A DNA stretch of 64,000 bases, taken from positions 2,601,001 through 2,665,000 of the forward strand of contig NC_041787.1 of NCBI RefSeq assembly GCF_900090045.1. The letters are read 5' to 3'. How positions within the stretch are numbered: position 1 is the first letter of the stretch; each line of letters starts with the position of its first letter. The stretch comes from Plasmodium malariae. Lineage: Eukaryota > Apicomplexa > Aconoidasida > Haemosporida > Plasmodiidae. Positions 26,691 through 40,400 of this stretch are shown piece by piece. The notes below the pieces were generated by a model, which was given only the letters and a program-made list of their open reading frames with translations, was not told the origin of the DNA and searched no databases. The position numbers and the translations under genes were made by a program.

Positions 26691-27194
26691 ATCATGGAAA
26701 GTATTAATGTAAATATAATGATATTTCGAGAATTGCATCAAAAAAATTATTCATGAAATGCATATCCATTATTTTTAAGACATATATAGTGAGAGATATA
26801 TCTTTAAAAAAAAACTATACAGAGCATTTATTCATATATATTATAACACAAAATATGTCTGTCTTACCAAGAAAAAAAGTTTAAAACTTTCAGAATATAT
26901 GAGTAATACTTTAGAATTTACCATATTGAATACATTTTCTATCGTATTTTTATTATATTTTTATTTCTTATCTCATTAGGAAATTTGTTATATATATTAG
27001 GGTGAGATGTACTAACGAAATGATTTAATTCTCAATAAGGTGTTACAATTGTATGGTTATTACTTCTTATGCACTTTATTTCTTTATATACTATTAAAAT
27101 TCTAAAATGTGTCGCTGAAGTAGAAAAAGATAAAATTAAAGCGTATTTACAATTGATAGATAGTTTTAAGAAATACCTTTTTCCCTGTATCTAA
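26691..27194 (+). pseudogene. decayed membrane/exported protein gene
   Basis: Two separated open blocks have protein-like composition. From about 26889 one frame gives a hydrophobic helix (FYRIFIIFLFLISLGNLLYIL) ending in a stop at about 27004-27006. From 27042 a frame gives VTIVWLLLLMHFISLYTIKI, followed by a charged tail (KCVAEVEKDKIKAYLQLIDS) and a stop at 27192-27194. Two TM helices and a charged C-terminus are the usual end of Plasmodium subtelomeric exported proteins. Stops and frame changes exclude function. The N-terminal part (about 26691-26880) is too decayed to read, and no family could be named. It does not resemble the fam-l or fam-m tails. Confidence 0.5.
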
Positions 27195-29097
27195 TAGATT
27201 TTTCCTCTATGCTTAATGAAAATATGTTAACAAAAATTAACTGTCGTATACATATAAAATATTTTTTATGAAACGTTGATATTGTACAGGTACATGTTTG
27301 CACAAAAAAGTAATAAGATATATGTTAAATAATATTAAGGGTTTTTATGTTTCTATATTTTTTTTTTGTATTACAATTAATTGTTCTTTACATATATATG
27401 TAATAATTCTTTCTTGATTCATTAAAATGTGAAATTCAAATTGTTCAATTATCAGAATAAAGATATATACCTAATTTGCAAAAATTACATATGTAATTGT
27501 TTCATTGTGGTTTTTATTATAATATATATGTGACATTTAAGCTATTATATTATATTGTAATCAATGTATTTTAACTCAGCTAATAAAGTAATTTATTTAT
27601 TTAACCATTTCTATTCTTCTTATTTTTTTAAAGGTTGTATGTTTTCATTTTTGATCCTTTTAATAAGTATATGTTATATTACTTTTAATTTTAATATATG
27701 ATTACTTTTTTATTTAGTAAAATCAGAATTATTTTATTTTTTGTGTTAAGTTGTACTTTTTATTTAAATGCAAACATAACAAAACATCTTCATAAAAAAC
27801 TTATTTTGAAAATTATATATTTAATAAGTTATATGAAATAAGAATGTATTAATAAATTTCTAAATTTTTTTATAGTTCAAGTATTAAATTATAACTAAAT
27901 AATGATATAATTCTCATTTAAAAATTAAATATTAATATAACATTATGAATTTGAGAATATATGAAACTTTATAATTAAATTAGGCCTTCTATTAAAAATT
28001 GTGATTTACTTTTTATCCTATATAATTACGGGATATAATACTTTTGTATAAGAATTGCTTAAATAACTGTGATATAATATATTAATAACAAAATATTATG
28101 TTCATGAATACATTTGACACAATTAAACAAGTGCATTATTCTATCAGCATTTTTTTTTGTGAATATACTTTATACAACTATTACTCAATTTTTATTTACT
28201 ATATTTCTTCTGAATATATATATTAGCTAAAAAAATATATCTATTATTTAATCCACGAATTTAACAATTTTACATTTATAAATAATATTACAAAATATAA
28301 CTAATTAAATACTATACCCTTCAAAAATGATATTACAAAAATAAAAGATCGGTATTTATGTACCTTTTCAATTTATTGTTTTTTACTAGATTAAGTGATA
28401 CGTCATATATTTAATATTTTAAATATGTTGTATACCATAAATAAATGCATATGATTATGAAGTAAATGATGCAATTACTATAAATAATGAGAAAAAAAAT
28501 TTATACAAAATATTATTTTCTTATTTTATTATTACTATTATTTTATTGGTACAATAATAATATTTTTTAGAAATAAACAATTTTCCGAAATATTATTTTC
28601 ACTATGTTAAAATTATTAGTAGGATAACATCATTTAAATAAGTGATATTTCTCCCAACATTTAGAAGAAATAATCATCTATATTCTCTACTTTCTACATT
28701 TTCTATATACTCAATACATATAAATATTATGAAAGCATATATATATATTTTTTAATAAAAATTGATAAAGAAATTATTTAATTACTTCACTGTATTAAAT
28801 AAAAAATTCATATATTTTGAATATCTAATAACGAAATAAATTTGTATTAAATTAATGAAAGTTATTGTATTAAAAATAGCATTTTTATAAAAAATTCATA
28901 GTTTATTTTTGAAGTCATTTTTTTTTGTTTCTGTTGTATAAGTAATTATAGTTATACAGTTTTTATTATTATATTACGGGAAAATAAAAGAAGACAAATT
29001 AAACGAATAATAATAGCGATATTTATTATTAAAAGGATATTTTATTATTGTCAAATGAACCCTTGTTGGATATATTTAAATATTAATAATCTATATA
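27195..29097. other. intergenic upstream of fam-l
   Basis: AT-rich spacer. Its last 450 bp hold the shared upstream element (28676-28716) and the block with the TTTGAATAT core (about 28775-28830) of the fam-l gene at 29098. No gene seen. Confidence 0.6.
28676..28716 (+). promoter_or_regulatory. conserved pyrimidine-rich element upstream of fam-l
   Basis: ATCTATATTCTCTACTTTCT-like stretch, 422 bp before the ATG at 29098. It is one of the clear copies of the shared element. Confidence 0.55.
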
Positions 29098-30052
29098 ATG
29101 GAGAAAAAAATTAAGTCATTGTCATTTATTAAATTTGTTACGTTTGTCCTTTTAAGTTGGATATTTCATTTTCATACTTGTGTGGTTATAATAATTTTAT
29201 ATAGATATACATGTATTATTTATATTTTTAGAGTTTTATATTAATAATTTTTTTTTAGTATGTTATTATTTATTTGATCATATAATAATTTTATTTTTGT
29301 TTTTTCAGAGTACGCACGATAAATCTTTGAATGAATGCTACAATAATCGTAGAAAATTATATACAAGATATTATCGTTTATTGGCAAAATATAATCAGAT
29401 TAAGGATTCAAGTATTGTACGTTTAAAAGAAGATATACCCAATGGGAATAACGATAAAAAAGATATATATAGTAATGAAAAAAGGAACACAGAAACCATG
29501 AAACAATCAAATAGAAATCCGTTATATAATGTTAAAGGCCATAAACAATCTATGAAATATAAAACCTGTATATTTGAAACAAAAAAATATTCCCATTTAG
29601 AAAAAAAAATATTCAAAGAACTTGATTATGAAGATTTTCTCAGAAATAACAGAACAATTAGCAATAAAGTTTACAAAAAAATAATACTTAAAAAGTACGG
29701 ATTACGGCTTATTTTACCTGTATTATTCTTTTTATTATTATTAATACCCATTATATTAGATATATCTGAAAGTTTTTTACTTGTAGTTGAGTTATACAAG
29801 GCATTGGGAAACTATCTTGGTGGAGGTTGGACGACTAATTTAAAAGAGTGGTTATGCGCATCCCCTTTCTGGTGGTTGGGTAGAGAATTAAAATATGGTA
29901 GTAAGAAATATTCTTATATTGTTATTCCATTTTTTAGGAGTATAATTTATTTTTTACCTCTCTTTATATTGGGAGTTACAATTATATTACGAATTGTATA
30001 TTACCATAAAAAAGTTAAAAAATATGAAAGAATTAAATTCAAGCAAAGGTAA
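29098..30052 (+). CDS. fam-l protein, two exons, intact
   Basis: Exon 1 is 29098-29184 (29 codons, MEKKIKSLSFIKFVTFVLLS...). The intron is 29185-29308, with a GTTATAAT donor and a TTTTTTCAG acceptor. Exon 2 is 29309-30052. The total is 276 residues. The hydrophobic leader covers about residues 8-24. The PEXEL-like RLLAK is at 52-56 and a charged linker follows. The fam-l block CIFETKKYSHLEKKIFKELD begins near residue 116, with the NNRTISNKVYKKI run behind it. TM1 is about residues 162-181 (ILPVLFFLLLLIPIILD), then a loop of about 50 residues containing two Cys/Trp-rich spots (WLCASPFWWLG). TM2 is about 231-260, followed by YYHKKVKKYERIKFKQR. It is the upstream member of the doublet with the fam-m gene at 32713. 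The function is unknown; export or surface display is the family expectation. Confidence 0.9.
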
Positions 30053-32712
30053 AATATGTCAAAGAGATAATGATTTTTTCCATAAATAAATATTCAATAA
30101 GAACTAATATATGTAGTATATTTAATCATATGTAAAATAAATATATCAATAATTGCAAAAACTATATACATAATGTGCATACAGAAGGACATTTTAATAA
30201 ATCAGTGTAAAAAAATATTTCTTAGTTTTATTGTGGATTTTAATTTTTCGTGTTTTTCTTTTTGTACATTAAGATATATTTTTATCATGATAAATATTAT
30301 GACTTCGTATATATATGTGTATATACATATTTTAATAAATTATTATGAAAAGTATATGTTTGTGTGTTAAAATTAATACATAAAAGAACAATTTATATAA
30401 TTTTATTAAAATTGTATGTTAAATTATATATATTTTATAAGAAAATGGTGCTTTATATTTTTTATCTTTCTCCAGTATAAATTATTTTTTGTTGAAGCAA
30501 TTAAAAAAAAGTCTTATTAATTTTAAATCATAAGCAAAAGTGTCTTGTTATGAAATAATAAAAAGAAGGGAATGTACTATGATGTCTTAATATATATATA
30601 TATTTTTTTTTCTTATAAAAATATAGTAATTGCTATATAAAATAAATTGTGATAAATGTTTTTTAGAACATTTATGGTAAATATCAATTTAGTAAACGTC
30701 TTTTTTTTATGCATTCTACAAATTTTTACTTAGAAACGTATAATAACATGATAACTGTTTTCTTAATATATACTTTTTATAATTATTTACTAACATTGGT
30801 ATATTAATTATATAGAACTCAACAAAAAAGAAAACAATAACTATTTTATAGTTGTTCTTATTTGTGAGTCAGTGAAATTCTGGAATTTTTTTTAAATATA
30901 TATTTACTGAAATATTTAATATAATTACAAAGTTCACTTAATGAATTAATTATAATTATATATTAATAAATAATATGTTGATCTTTTTAATTTATTACCG
31001 TGGGTTTTTCATAATTATAGTGTACTAAAAATGTGTTTAATATTTATAAAAATAAAATAATTCACTAAATGTAATAAACGTATATATATTAATTTTTGAA
31101 ATAATATAATTTTTTCTGTGTTCACATATATATATATGTTCAATTTTGTATGATTTTCTATAAAAATACTAAGTAAATGTTTAATGTTATTTTTAAAATT
31201 CATAAAATTATATTTAGTTTATAGTATGTATTAGTAACTTTTTCAAATTAATAATAATCATTTAAAAAAGAAAATTAAAAATAAAAGAAAGAACTATTTT
31301 TTTTGTAGGTGATAAGTACGTATCCTTTTTTTTTTTTGTTTGATAACTATGAATAATGTATACTGAAAGAGATACTCCGTTTTCTTTCTTTTCGTAATGT
31401 TTATTTAAATATATATGTTGTACATCATAACCTATAAAATCATTTTTCAAGTAATTTTCTTTTATAAAATTTAATTTTTTATAGATTCAAATGAAAATCA
31501 TAATATAATATCAATACTGTTTTAGTTCTATCACAGTCAATTTAAAAAATACAATGTATTATATGAAATAACCTATGGATATTTATTTTTTTTAAAAGTG
31601 TCCTTAGAACTTTCTGAAAATGAGACTAGAGTTTAAGGAATTACGGTATGTTGAAATTGAATATATTGATTATCAAAATATTAATAAAAAATATATGTAT
31701 AAATTCTTTTTTAATATTATATATTATTATAGTATGTAAAAATTATTTTGTGCATTAAAATTATATATATTCTTTTTAATATATGGAATAATTTTATTTA
31801 AAAAAAGTTTTCTTTTCTCATATTACCATCTCCTATATATAAATATATAATTAATTAAAAAAAAAATAAAAATAATTAGGTAGATGCATATAAATATTTA
31901 TCATTTAAAAAAATAATATATATAAAACAATTAAAAGTTGTAAAATTTATAAATTATGATACAAATATAAAAAATAATTTATTTTCATATAGAATATATA
32001 TTCCTGCATTGATCACTTAGTAGAATATATTTTTAATTTTTTAGATATTTTATAGAACATAAAATATTATATATTACTATAGAATAAATAAAGTATCTGC
32101 TATGATTAACATAAAGTAAAATGTTATTTCTTTAATATATTATTACTATTATATTGTTATAAAAATATATATTATATTAGGAATAACGATTATTTCCAAA
32201 ATATAATGTTAACAATTCTATATTTAATAGGAAAAAGTCATAACAATTAGTTATTATTAACTTAGTATATAAGAATATATTATCTATATTCTCTAAGTTC
32301 TCTATTCTATATAAACGCAATATTTCGAAATATAATAAAATGGTTTATTTTCTTTTTATATTTTGTTTTGGTATGAAATAATTAAAACATTATTTAATTA
32401 GTGTACCAATATAAAAAATTAGATTATATATTTTTAATGCTTATGAATAAAATGAAATTATTTTATAATAAAGAGGATTAGTTTTTATTTTAGTTAATAT
32501 TATAATAAAAATTAAATATATATTTTTAAAGTTATTTTGCTTCGTATATATAGTATAATCTAATATTGTTACACGTAATTTACTAAATATTTATGAAAGA
32601 ATAATAAAAGTAAATTTTAAAATAAATACAAAATCTTATATCACTCATAGTATATTCTACTGTTATTAACATTTTTTTTATTTAATATATTAAAATATTA
32701 AGTATCTATATA
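30053..32712. other. intergenic within a fam-l/fam-m doublet
   Basis: 3' flank of fam-l with the common TATATGTTTGTGTG block near 30350, then AT-rich spacer and the upstream region of the fam-m gene. The open frames 30173-30370, 31015-31203 and 31262-31450 are low-complexity Ile/Tyr/Lys strings with no family resemblance. Confidence 0.6.
32277..32320 (+). promoter_or_regulatory. conserved pyrimidine-rich element upstream of fam-m
   Basis: TATCTATATTCTCTAAGTTC followed by TCTATTCTATATAAACGCAA, about 432 bp before the ATG at 32713. It is closest to the copy at 60501-60545, as expected for duplicated genes. Confidence 0.55.
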
Positions 32713-33567
32713 ATGGAACGTAAAATTAAGTCAACCACGTTCATTAAAATTTCTGTGTTAATCATCTTTAATTTGATATATCATTTTAACATGGATAAGG
32801 TATGATAATACTATTTAAGCATATATGCTTATTAATAATTTATATGTTTCATTTTTATAAATATTAATTTCTAGAGTGAAATGATTTATGCCTTTAAATA
32901 ATTATTTTTTACTATGGTTTTTTAGAGAGTATTTAATAGATCTATGGATGAAAGTTACGAACATGATAGAAGATTAGATACAAAAAATTATAGAATACTA
33001 GCAAAATGTATACAGAACAGCGATTCATATACTTTCGGGTTAAAAAAGAATATGCCAAAAAATACAGAATACGAAAAAAAAAAGAAACAATTAAATAGAA
33101 GTTTATTAAATAAGGCACAATATTATACAGAAGTTACCGATTATAATAAAGGAATGTTTGATGGAAAACATTTCCATTTTGAAAAAAAATGGATTAAAAA
33201 AAAAGATTATGACAATTTTCTTGAAAGAAACAGGAGAATTTGTGATATATCTTTAAAAAAAATAAAATTTAGAAAATATGGAATTGGGATTGCTATGTTT
33301 CTTATTTTTCTCTTGTTGGGAATAGGAATACCCATATTACCAGGACTGGAGTCTTTGAAAAATGCATGGAAAAATATTGACGATAATTCAATATGGAAGC
33401 CTTTTAAAACATTTATAGATTCATTGATAGAGGGAAAAGAATCCTATATTTTTATAGCATTATTTAGCGGGCTTATGATTATGTTATCTATTATGATTAT
33501 AATAAGTACTTACAAGATCTTAAGAAATAATGAAAAATATAATAAAATTAAGTTAATAAATGAATAA
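32713..33567 (+). CDS. fam-m protein, two exons, intact
   Basis: Exon 1 is 32713-32799 (29 codons, MERKIKSTTFIKISVLIIFN...). The intron is 32800-32925 (GTATGATA...TTTTTTAG). Exon 2 is 32926-33567. The total is 242 residues. The motif at residue 52 is RILAK. Family blocks are KAQYYTEVTDYN, FDGKHFHFEKKW and KKKDYDNFLERNRRICDI. TM1 is GIGIAMFLIFLLLGIGIPIL, then a loop of about 45 residues, TM2 (IALFSGLMIMLSIMIIIS) and KILRNNEKYNKIKLINE. It is the downstream member of the doublet with 29098. Its closest relative here is the copy at 60928. The two agree almost residue for residue from FDGKHFHF through TM1, but differ strongly in the linker and the loop between the helices. Confidence 0.9.
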
Positions 33568-35760
33568 AATGAATAATAAGGAATATATATGTTTATGTAA
33601 TGAAACATTTAATATGAAAAATAAATGTAATATTTTATGTGATGTTCTTAATTAGAATATATATAATTTCTAAAATATTATAAATGCATGCTTGTATAAA
33701 TGGTGTTTTAGAAACATAACATGGGAAATATATTTTCTTCGTTTTTTTTTGAATTTAAATGTTTTAATGATTTTGTACCTAAACAGAGATTATGATTTTA
33801 TCTTAATAAATATTATGGAATAATATATTTATTTATATATTTAAATATATTTATATGAAAAATATGTGATTGTGCTTGAAAATTAATATATTATAGTACA
33901 AAACAGGTAATTATTTAGAATTCTAGAAATTTATATTTGCTATAAAATGTTTTTTTTTCTATATTATAAATTGTATACTAAAATTATTATTTATTAAGGT
34001 AAATAAGAAAATGTATTATTTTAAAATTAGCAAGAAAAGTCTCCTATATTTTACTAAAAGATAGTGATGATATTTCGTTGCATTGATATGTATATGTGTA
34101 TTGTTTTAGTTATTAAAGAACTTAATATATATTACAAAAAATATGCTATAAGTAAAATATGTTATAAAATATATTGTTTGTAACAATTATTGTAATAAAC
34201 TTTTAGACTCTCTTTCATCGTATAAAAGTAAAATTATAGATATATTATAAAGTAATATCCCTTTAATTAGAATCCTTAATTTAGGATTTATGGATTATAT
34301 TTTAATTTCATTTATATTCTTATTTTATTTTATTTTATTTTATAATTTTATAAATATTATTAAATATACAATCAATTATTATTTAAAAAGAAAAAAATAT
34401 ACATCATAGTTTTAAGAAAATAAAATATTTTTTTACATATAAACTTAAAAAAAAGTTAAAAGAAATAAATTTAGAATTATAAAAACATTTTTCTAATTGT
34501 TAATGTTTTCTTGTTTAAATCTTAAATCTTTAATATATAAATGAAAGCAACCTTTGAAGCACTAAAATTATTTCTTTATAAAAATTAAATTAAGTATATA
34601 TCGAATTTTTAGAACTAAGCAAATAATTTTTATAGATTAATACTGGTTAAAATATATTAAGTCGATAGTAAATAAATAAAGTTGTAAGATAACATTACTT
34701 TATTACGTTTATATTTTATTTTTGTTATGTGTCACAGTACGTGGTTGACATTGTATGTAAATATATATTTTAATAAATAATTACTGTTCAAATAAAAACA
34801 ATAATTAACAATTATAACAGACTAAATTTTTCTTTTATTTTAATTATATTTATGAATCATGTTCTCCGAACTTTGTTTTTACTAAATCTATTTTTACTGT
34901 AAAGAAGTGATAATTAAAAATAAAATTTAGTACCTCATTATCATTAAAATTATTTCATTTATCCTTTCTATATGAATATTTCAGTGTTTGAATAATTTTC
35001 TATAATTTCATTATTACATATATTTTTGTTTATTATTTTGAACGCAATATTAAGTATAGTGCAAAGTATATTATATATTGTTAATAACTAAAATTCATAT
35101 TTATAGTAAAATCCAAAGACATATGTAACTATGTACAATAAATAAAATGAGTGCGTACATGAAATTTAGAATTAACAAATTATCATGGTTCCTAAAAATT
35201 TCATATGATGAGAAATCAAATCCTCATTTTCTAAATTATTATTCTTATTTGAATGTATAGATAATAAATTGTGTAGAAAATATGGAAATGGATTCTATCT
35301 GGAAAATCAATAAAATAAGAATTACATTTCTATTTCTCACATTCTATATACATAAACATGTTACTTGCTATTATATTTATGGGAACATTTGTTGTATTTT
35401 TCTTTTTATATGGAGAAAATAAAAACGAAACATGGGCATTTAAATACTATATGTTATTATTAAAATTTACTTTATCAAAAAATTTATAATGTAGTTACAC
35501 TTATTTTTATTATTTATCATATATCAATTTTTTTAATTATATGTATGTTATATATAGAATAAGGTATTAATGCAGTTAAGAAACTATAAGAATAATGCTA
35601 GAGCAGAACATATTTATGAATTATAAAGTAATGGTGATGATTGTTCCCATTTGAATACAATTAAAATTAGAATTCATCTACCTTAGCGCCAATCATGAAT
35701 ACCCTGTCAACAATGTTACATATAATATATATCAATAGAAGAAAAAAAACGCTAAAACTG
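33568..35760 (+). repeat. segmental duplication, copy 1 (partner 61827-64000)
   Basis: Non-coding flank downstream of fam-m that can be followed block by block in the partner copy at an offset of about 28245-28260 bp. Similarity is moderate just behind the gene and becomes very high from about 34280 onward. In the 120 bases from 34936, compared with those from 63181, I count two differences. The landmark CTACCTTAGCGCCAATCAT occurs at about 35678 and again at about 63922. No open frame is conserved across the block. The similarity seems to extend to where the window ends in copy 2, so the true end of the repeat is not visible. Confidence 0.88.
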
Positions 35761-36277
35761 TTACATAATGTGTAACATTTTTAGTTATATTAAATTGAAA
35801 TTGGACAAATAATAAACATTTTGAATAATGTAATAAAGAAAAAGTAGATATATACTTTATATTTTGATTAATGTTTTTATTCCAAGGTTTTAAATTTTTT
35901 TATTTATATAATATTATTATTGGTGTTGTTTCTAATGTCGTTTTTTCTTCTGTAATACTAATAAAATAAACGCTACCTTATATTGTTATATAAGGATATG
36001 CACTTTTTCTTTATCATCTTGTGTTATATGCTTAAGTTTTAAAATTATTTATATTTCATTCTAAGGGGAATCTCGTTTAAAGGGAATTTTCTACTACTAA
36101 TTTTAAAAATATCATCGTATGTATTTTATCTTTTTTTTGAATAATTTTTATAGACATATATTCATTTCTTTATTTATCGTTTACATTGTTTTTTAATGAA
36201 TTTGTACATAAGTATAACATATATATCACTAAGTATTTTATTTTCTATTGAAAATAATATAAACGGTTAATATTACA
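35761..36277. other. intergenic, 3' of the PIR gene
   Basis: AT-rich spacer between the duplicated block and the end of the - strand PIR gene. The partner sequence would lie beyond position 64000. No gene seen. Confidence 0.6.
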
Positions 36278-37455
36278 TCACGTGTGTCCTTGAGGTTGAT
36301 AGGATATATTATGAGAACTTCCTTTATAATTTCTATTTACTTCTTCATGAAGGTTTTGTAAGGAGTCTCTCGATTCTTCTTGAAATTTGTTAAGTTCAAT
36401 AATTGTTTTTTTTCGTAAACGATTATATATCCAAGATTTCAGTGGAGTAAACTACATCAAAATATATGTATATTTATTTAAAAATATAATTTTTATATGC
36501 TTATAATTTTTGTGAAAATAAATTATTCTATATGTGATAAATTATTATTAATTTTAAGTATAATTTTTATTAACCTTATATAAAAAAAATATAGTGAAAG
36601 ACATTAGTAATACTATAGATGTTGTTAGAATGGGAACAAATGCGTCATCTTCTTTTGTAGGCGGTAATATTTGTGAAGTTTGTTCTATGTGTGGTAATGT
36701 TTTTGGTAAATCTTTGCATGGAGATAATTTATGCATTTTATCATCATATGCTTTCTTAAAATTGATTAACTCCTCACAAAAAGGGTCATTGCTATTTATT
36801 GGACATTTTTCGTAATTATCCTTATAAATGCTATAAAGATTTTTAATATTATTACAAATCGTACCATCTGAATCATTTTCTTGACCTTTATATTTATTAA
36901 AATTCTCATAATAACTGTATAAATCTTTAAGTTTTTTTAAAATATCAGGTTGAATTACTGTGAATTTTTGGACACATATATTACCTAACAGGGATGAAAA
37001 TTCATTATATCCCTGAAACCATTTAGGATTCATATTATAATTATTATCTGAATTTATCCTATAATTTAAGTATTTACAACGTTTCAAGCTATCGGATTTA
37101 TATCTTTCCTTTATTTCAACTAAATATCTACCAACCTCTTGGCATGGTGTAGTAAAATCAAGACATCCTTTAAACATTCGACCACATTTCATTCCAGGAT
37201 TTTCTCCACCCCCTATTCTATTCTGAGTATCTTGGATAGCTGTTTCAAATTCACTTTTATATTTAACATATAATGTCACGGTATTCTAAAAATAAAAAAT
37301 AAAAAATAATAATATATAAATGCACAAAATAAATTTTTCATTAAATAGATTTATCTATCATTTATAGAACAACAAAACCTTGGATAAAATAATATATATA
37401 ATAATTAAAAAACAAAAATAAATTTTACGTTTTCTTGTGTAGTGTCACTTGTCAT
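36278..37455 (-). CDS. PIR protein, three exons, intact
   Basis: The exons on the - strand are 37455-37429 (9 codons, MTSDTTQEN), 37285-36575 (237 codons) and 36451-36278 (57 codons plus stop). The introns are 143 and 123 bp, both with GT...AG and phase 0 junctions. The total is 303 residues. Features typical of Plasmodium interspersed repeat (PIR/vir-like) proteins are a tiny exon 1 without a signal peptide and a cysteine-bearing ectodomain with CGRMFKGC and the CKYLNYRIN motif. A Lys/Asn-rich middle follows, then a proline-containing pre-membrane stretch and one TM helix at about 225-245 (FVPILTTSIVLLMSFTIFFLY). The cytoplasmic exon begins right after YK with FTPLKSWIYNRLRKKT. PIR proteins are variable antigens linked to the infected red cell; individual roles are mostly unknown. 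This is the only PIR gene in the window. Confidence 0.93.
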
Positions 37456-40400
37456 TGTACATAGGCATACGTGAATTAAGGAACAAAAATTAAATTAGTA
37501 TCATTTTAATATTTATATAAATGAAAAAATATATATAATATGTTAATATGTAGTATTTTCCTTTTTTTCATATATAGATTTTAAAAACAAAAATTACTTA
37601 GGAAAAATTTCCTCTTTACTTTTTTTTAACATTACAATAAGTAGAATAGTTAGTAAAATATAAGATAAACGCTTTTAATTGATAAAATAATAATTGTAAA
37701 AACAGTGTTATTTTATTGTAAATAAAAAAATATATAGAGAAAAATTCGCTTTTCTATTTTTTTATTCATATGAGACTTATATAATTGTACTGATATATTA
37801 TACGAAAAAATAAATGAATTTTAGTATATTCTCAAATAAATTTCCTATTATAATTGAATATTTTTTCAGAAATCATTTTTGCCTTTTAAAATATTATAAA
37901 TAGATAAATATTAACTATTTATAAGATATAGTATTTTCTCATTTATTTTATTATTATTTTTTTTATTGTTAAGTTAATAACTTTTATATTATTTAATTTA
38001 ATATTTATTATAAGTATCAATAACATATATATTAGTCAATAAACTGAAGTTCACGAATATTACTAAAATTTAAATTTAACTAAATAAAAAAAGACATTTA
38101 GGGAAAAAGTAGTATAGTATATGAAAACAGGCATTTATTTGTTGAATGAAAAATATACATCCTCAAAAAATATATTTTAATTATAAATATAATATTCCAT
38201 GAATGGACTATATCGTATAATTTTAAAATAATTTGCTAATTCTCTTCATTGTATTATATACAGAAGTTAAAGCTTTTCTTTCTTTTTTAGAACTTTTCAT
38301 AATAGGATAATATATATATATTTATATTCGATATATAAATGTATGCAGAAAAATAAATATGTTTATACTATAGAATAATTATTATTATATATTAAAAATA
38401 AAAAGAAAAATAATATAATATTTATCTTAATTGCTTTAGTAAAATTTATTATTGAAATCGTTTGTACATGTAGCATAACAAAAATATAGATTAATATGTC
38501 AATCAATATTTATCATAATAATCTATAGAGCATACAACTTATAAGTAATGTAGTTTATGGTATGTGTTTATATTTGAACATATAATAAAACAGTTGCGAA
38601 AGTTAATATCATAATATTTTTCAATTATGTGTATGTCACTTATATTTTATTTATGTTATTATATTTCATATGTGTCCTAACATATTATAACATTTAATTC
38701 AATGTATTTAGAAAATAATATTAAATTATTATTATTTTTTTTTATATATATTTTATTGTTCTAAATTATCTTATGATTATATACGTTTAGTATGATATAT
38801 AAATTATAAGATATATCTTAATTGAATTAATCTATTTAACATATAATCAAATATATTTAAAAAAAAACTAAAAAATGAAATAAAAGAAAAATATGTTTTT
38901 GTTATTATTTCACATATGTAATGATTCGTCTTTTTCTTCATAAGCTATGTAGAATTTTAAATAGTACAATAAGCTTTATAATTGTTAAAACAAATATTAG
39001 TTAATGTTATTTTGTAGTGGATATTCTTTCGCTTTTATATCTTTTTTTTATTTATAATATTAAAATTTTTTTTTTTAATTTTTACATCAGCGTTTAACTT
39101 AATAAAGTATAATATTTATCAAGGCGAGTTATATATTTCAAAACATTACGGTTTTGTTATTCGACTTTTATATTAAATCATAACTATGTTCGTAAGTCCA
39201 TGTATGTTAATATTTTTTTAAAATATTTAATATATTTTTAATGTACTTGCAATATGTTTATATTCTTATAGTTAAATTAAATAATTTATTAAGTTCACAT
39301 ATAAAATATAAGAAATATAAGAAAACATACGTATTAATAATATTCTTGTAAATTATACACAATATTAATGAAATATATAAGTGATATATATATTACATTA
39401 TAAAACAAAAGTATTTTTTGAAAGGAGACTTATATATATTAAAATAATATTCTTTAAAAGAACTCCTATATATTCATTATTTGTAATATAAAATAAGAAT
39501 ATTTAAGTTCATTTAAATTTATTAAACATTTTTTGAAATATGGATAATGTTAATATTATTAATAAGTAAAAATAATTGTTTTCTTAACAAAATATTATTG
39601 ATATACTATTATATATATGTTTTATGTAATATGAGGATATTATATTACAAGTAAGTATTTATATTTAAGTTAGGATTGTGTTATTTGATCGTCATGCTTA
39701 TAATTCATTCAGAAACATATGTTTTTTATTTTTATTATTAATATTATTACTGCATTAATTGTAATGTTTAAAAAATAAGCAGAATGCTGTTATTATAGGT
39801 TTTACTCAATACAAACTAGTAAATAAAAATTTACAATTTACTAATTCTTTATGGAATATGATAAAAGTAAAAAATTATTATGTATCAAAATGGATTAAAC
39901 ATTTTAACAAATAGATCTACTATTGCTTTATGTTATAAATAAATAAATATATATATAATTTATAAAATAATAAAAAAAAATATAAGAAGAAAAAATATTA
40001 TTAACTAAATATTAAAAAGAAAAATATTATTCTATAATTACAAAAATCAAAAGAGAAAAAAATTGAAAGTTAGAATTATATATTCTTTTTAAAACTCAAA
40101 AAGGTAGTGTCCAAATTTTTTTATTAATATAATAAAAATAGATATTTAATTGAAAGGAAAAAAATAAAAATATATGATATTTTTTGAAATTCCTATGAAA
40201 TAATTTTATTCTGTTTCATCTGTATTTCATTTTAGAAAAGTGTTGAAACTTATCAATTTAGTACTGTTTAACTTATATACTTTTTTATAATTATATTTTA
40301 TATCTTTGATTTTATTAAAATGTTAATAAATTATAATGTATAAAAAAAAAGAACAATAAACCATAAAAATCGTTTCTAATTATTGGTTTATATCTTTTTT

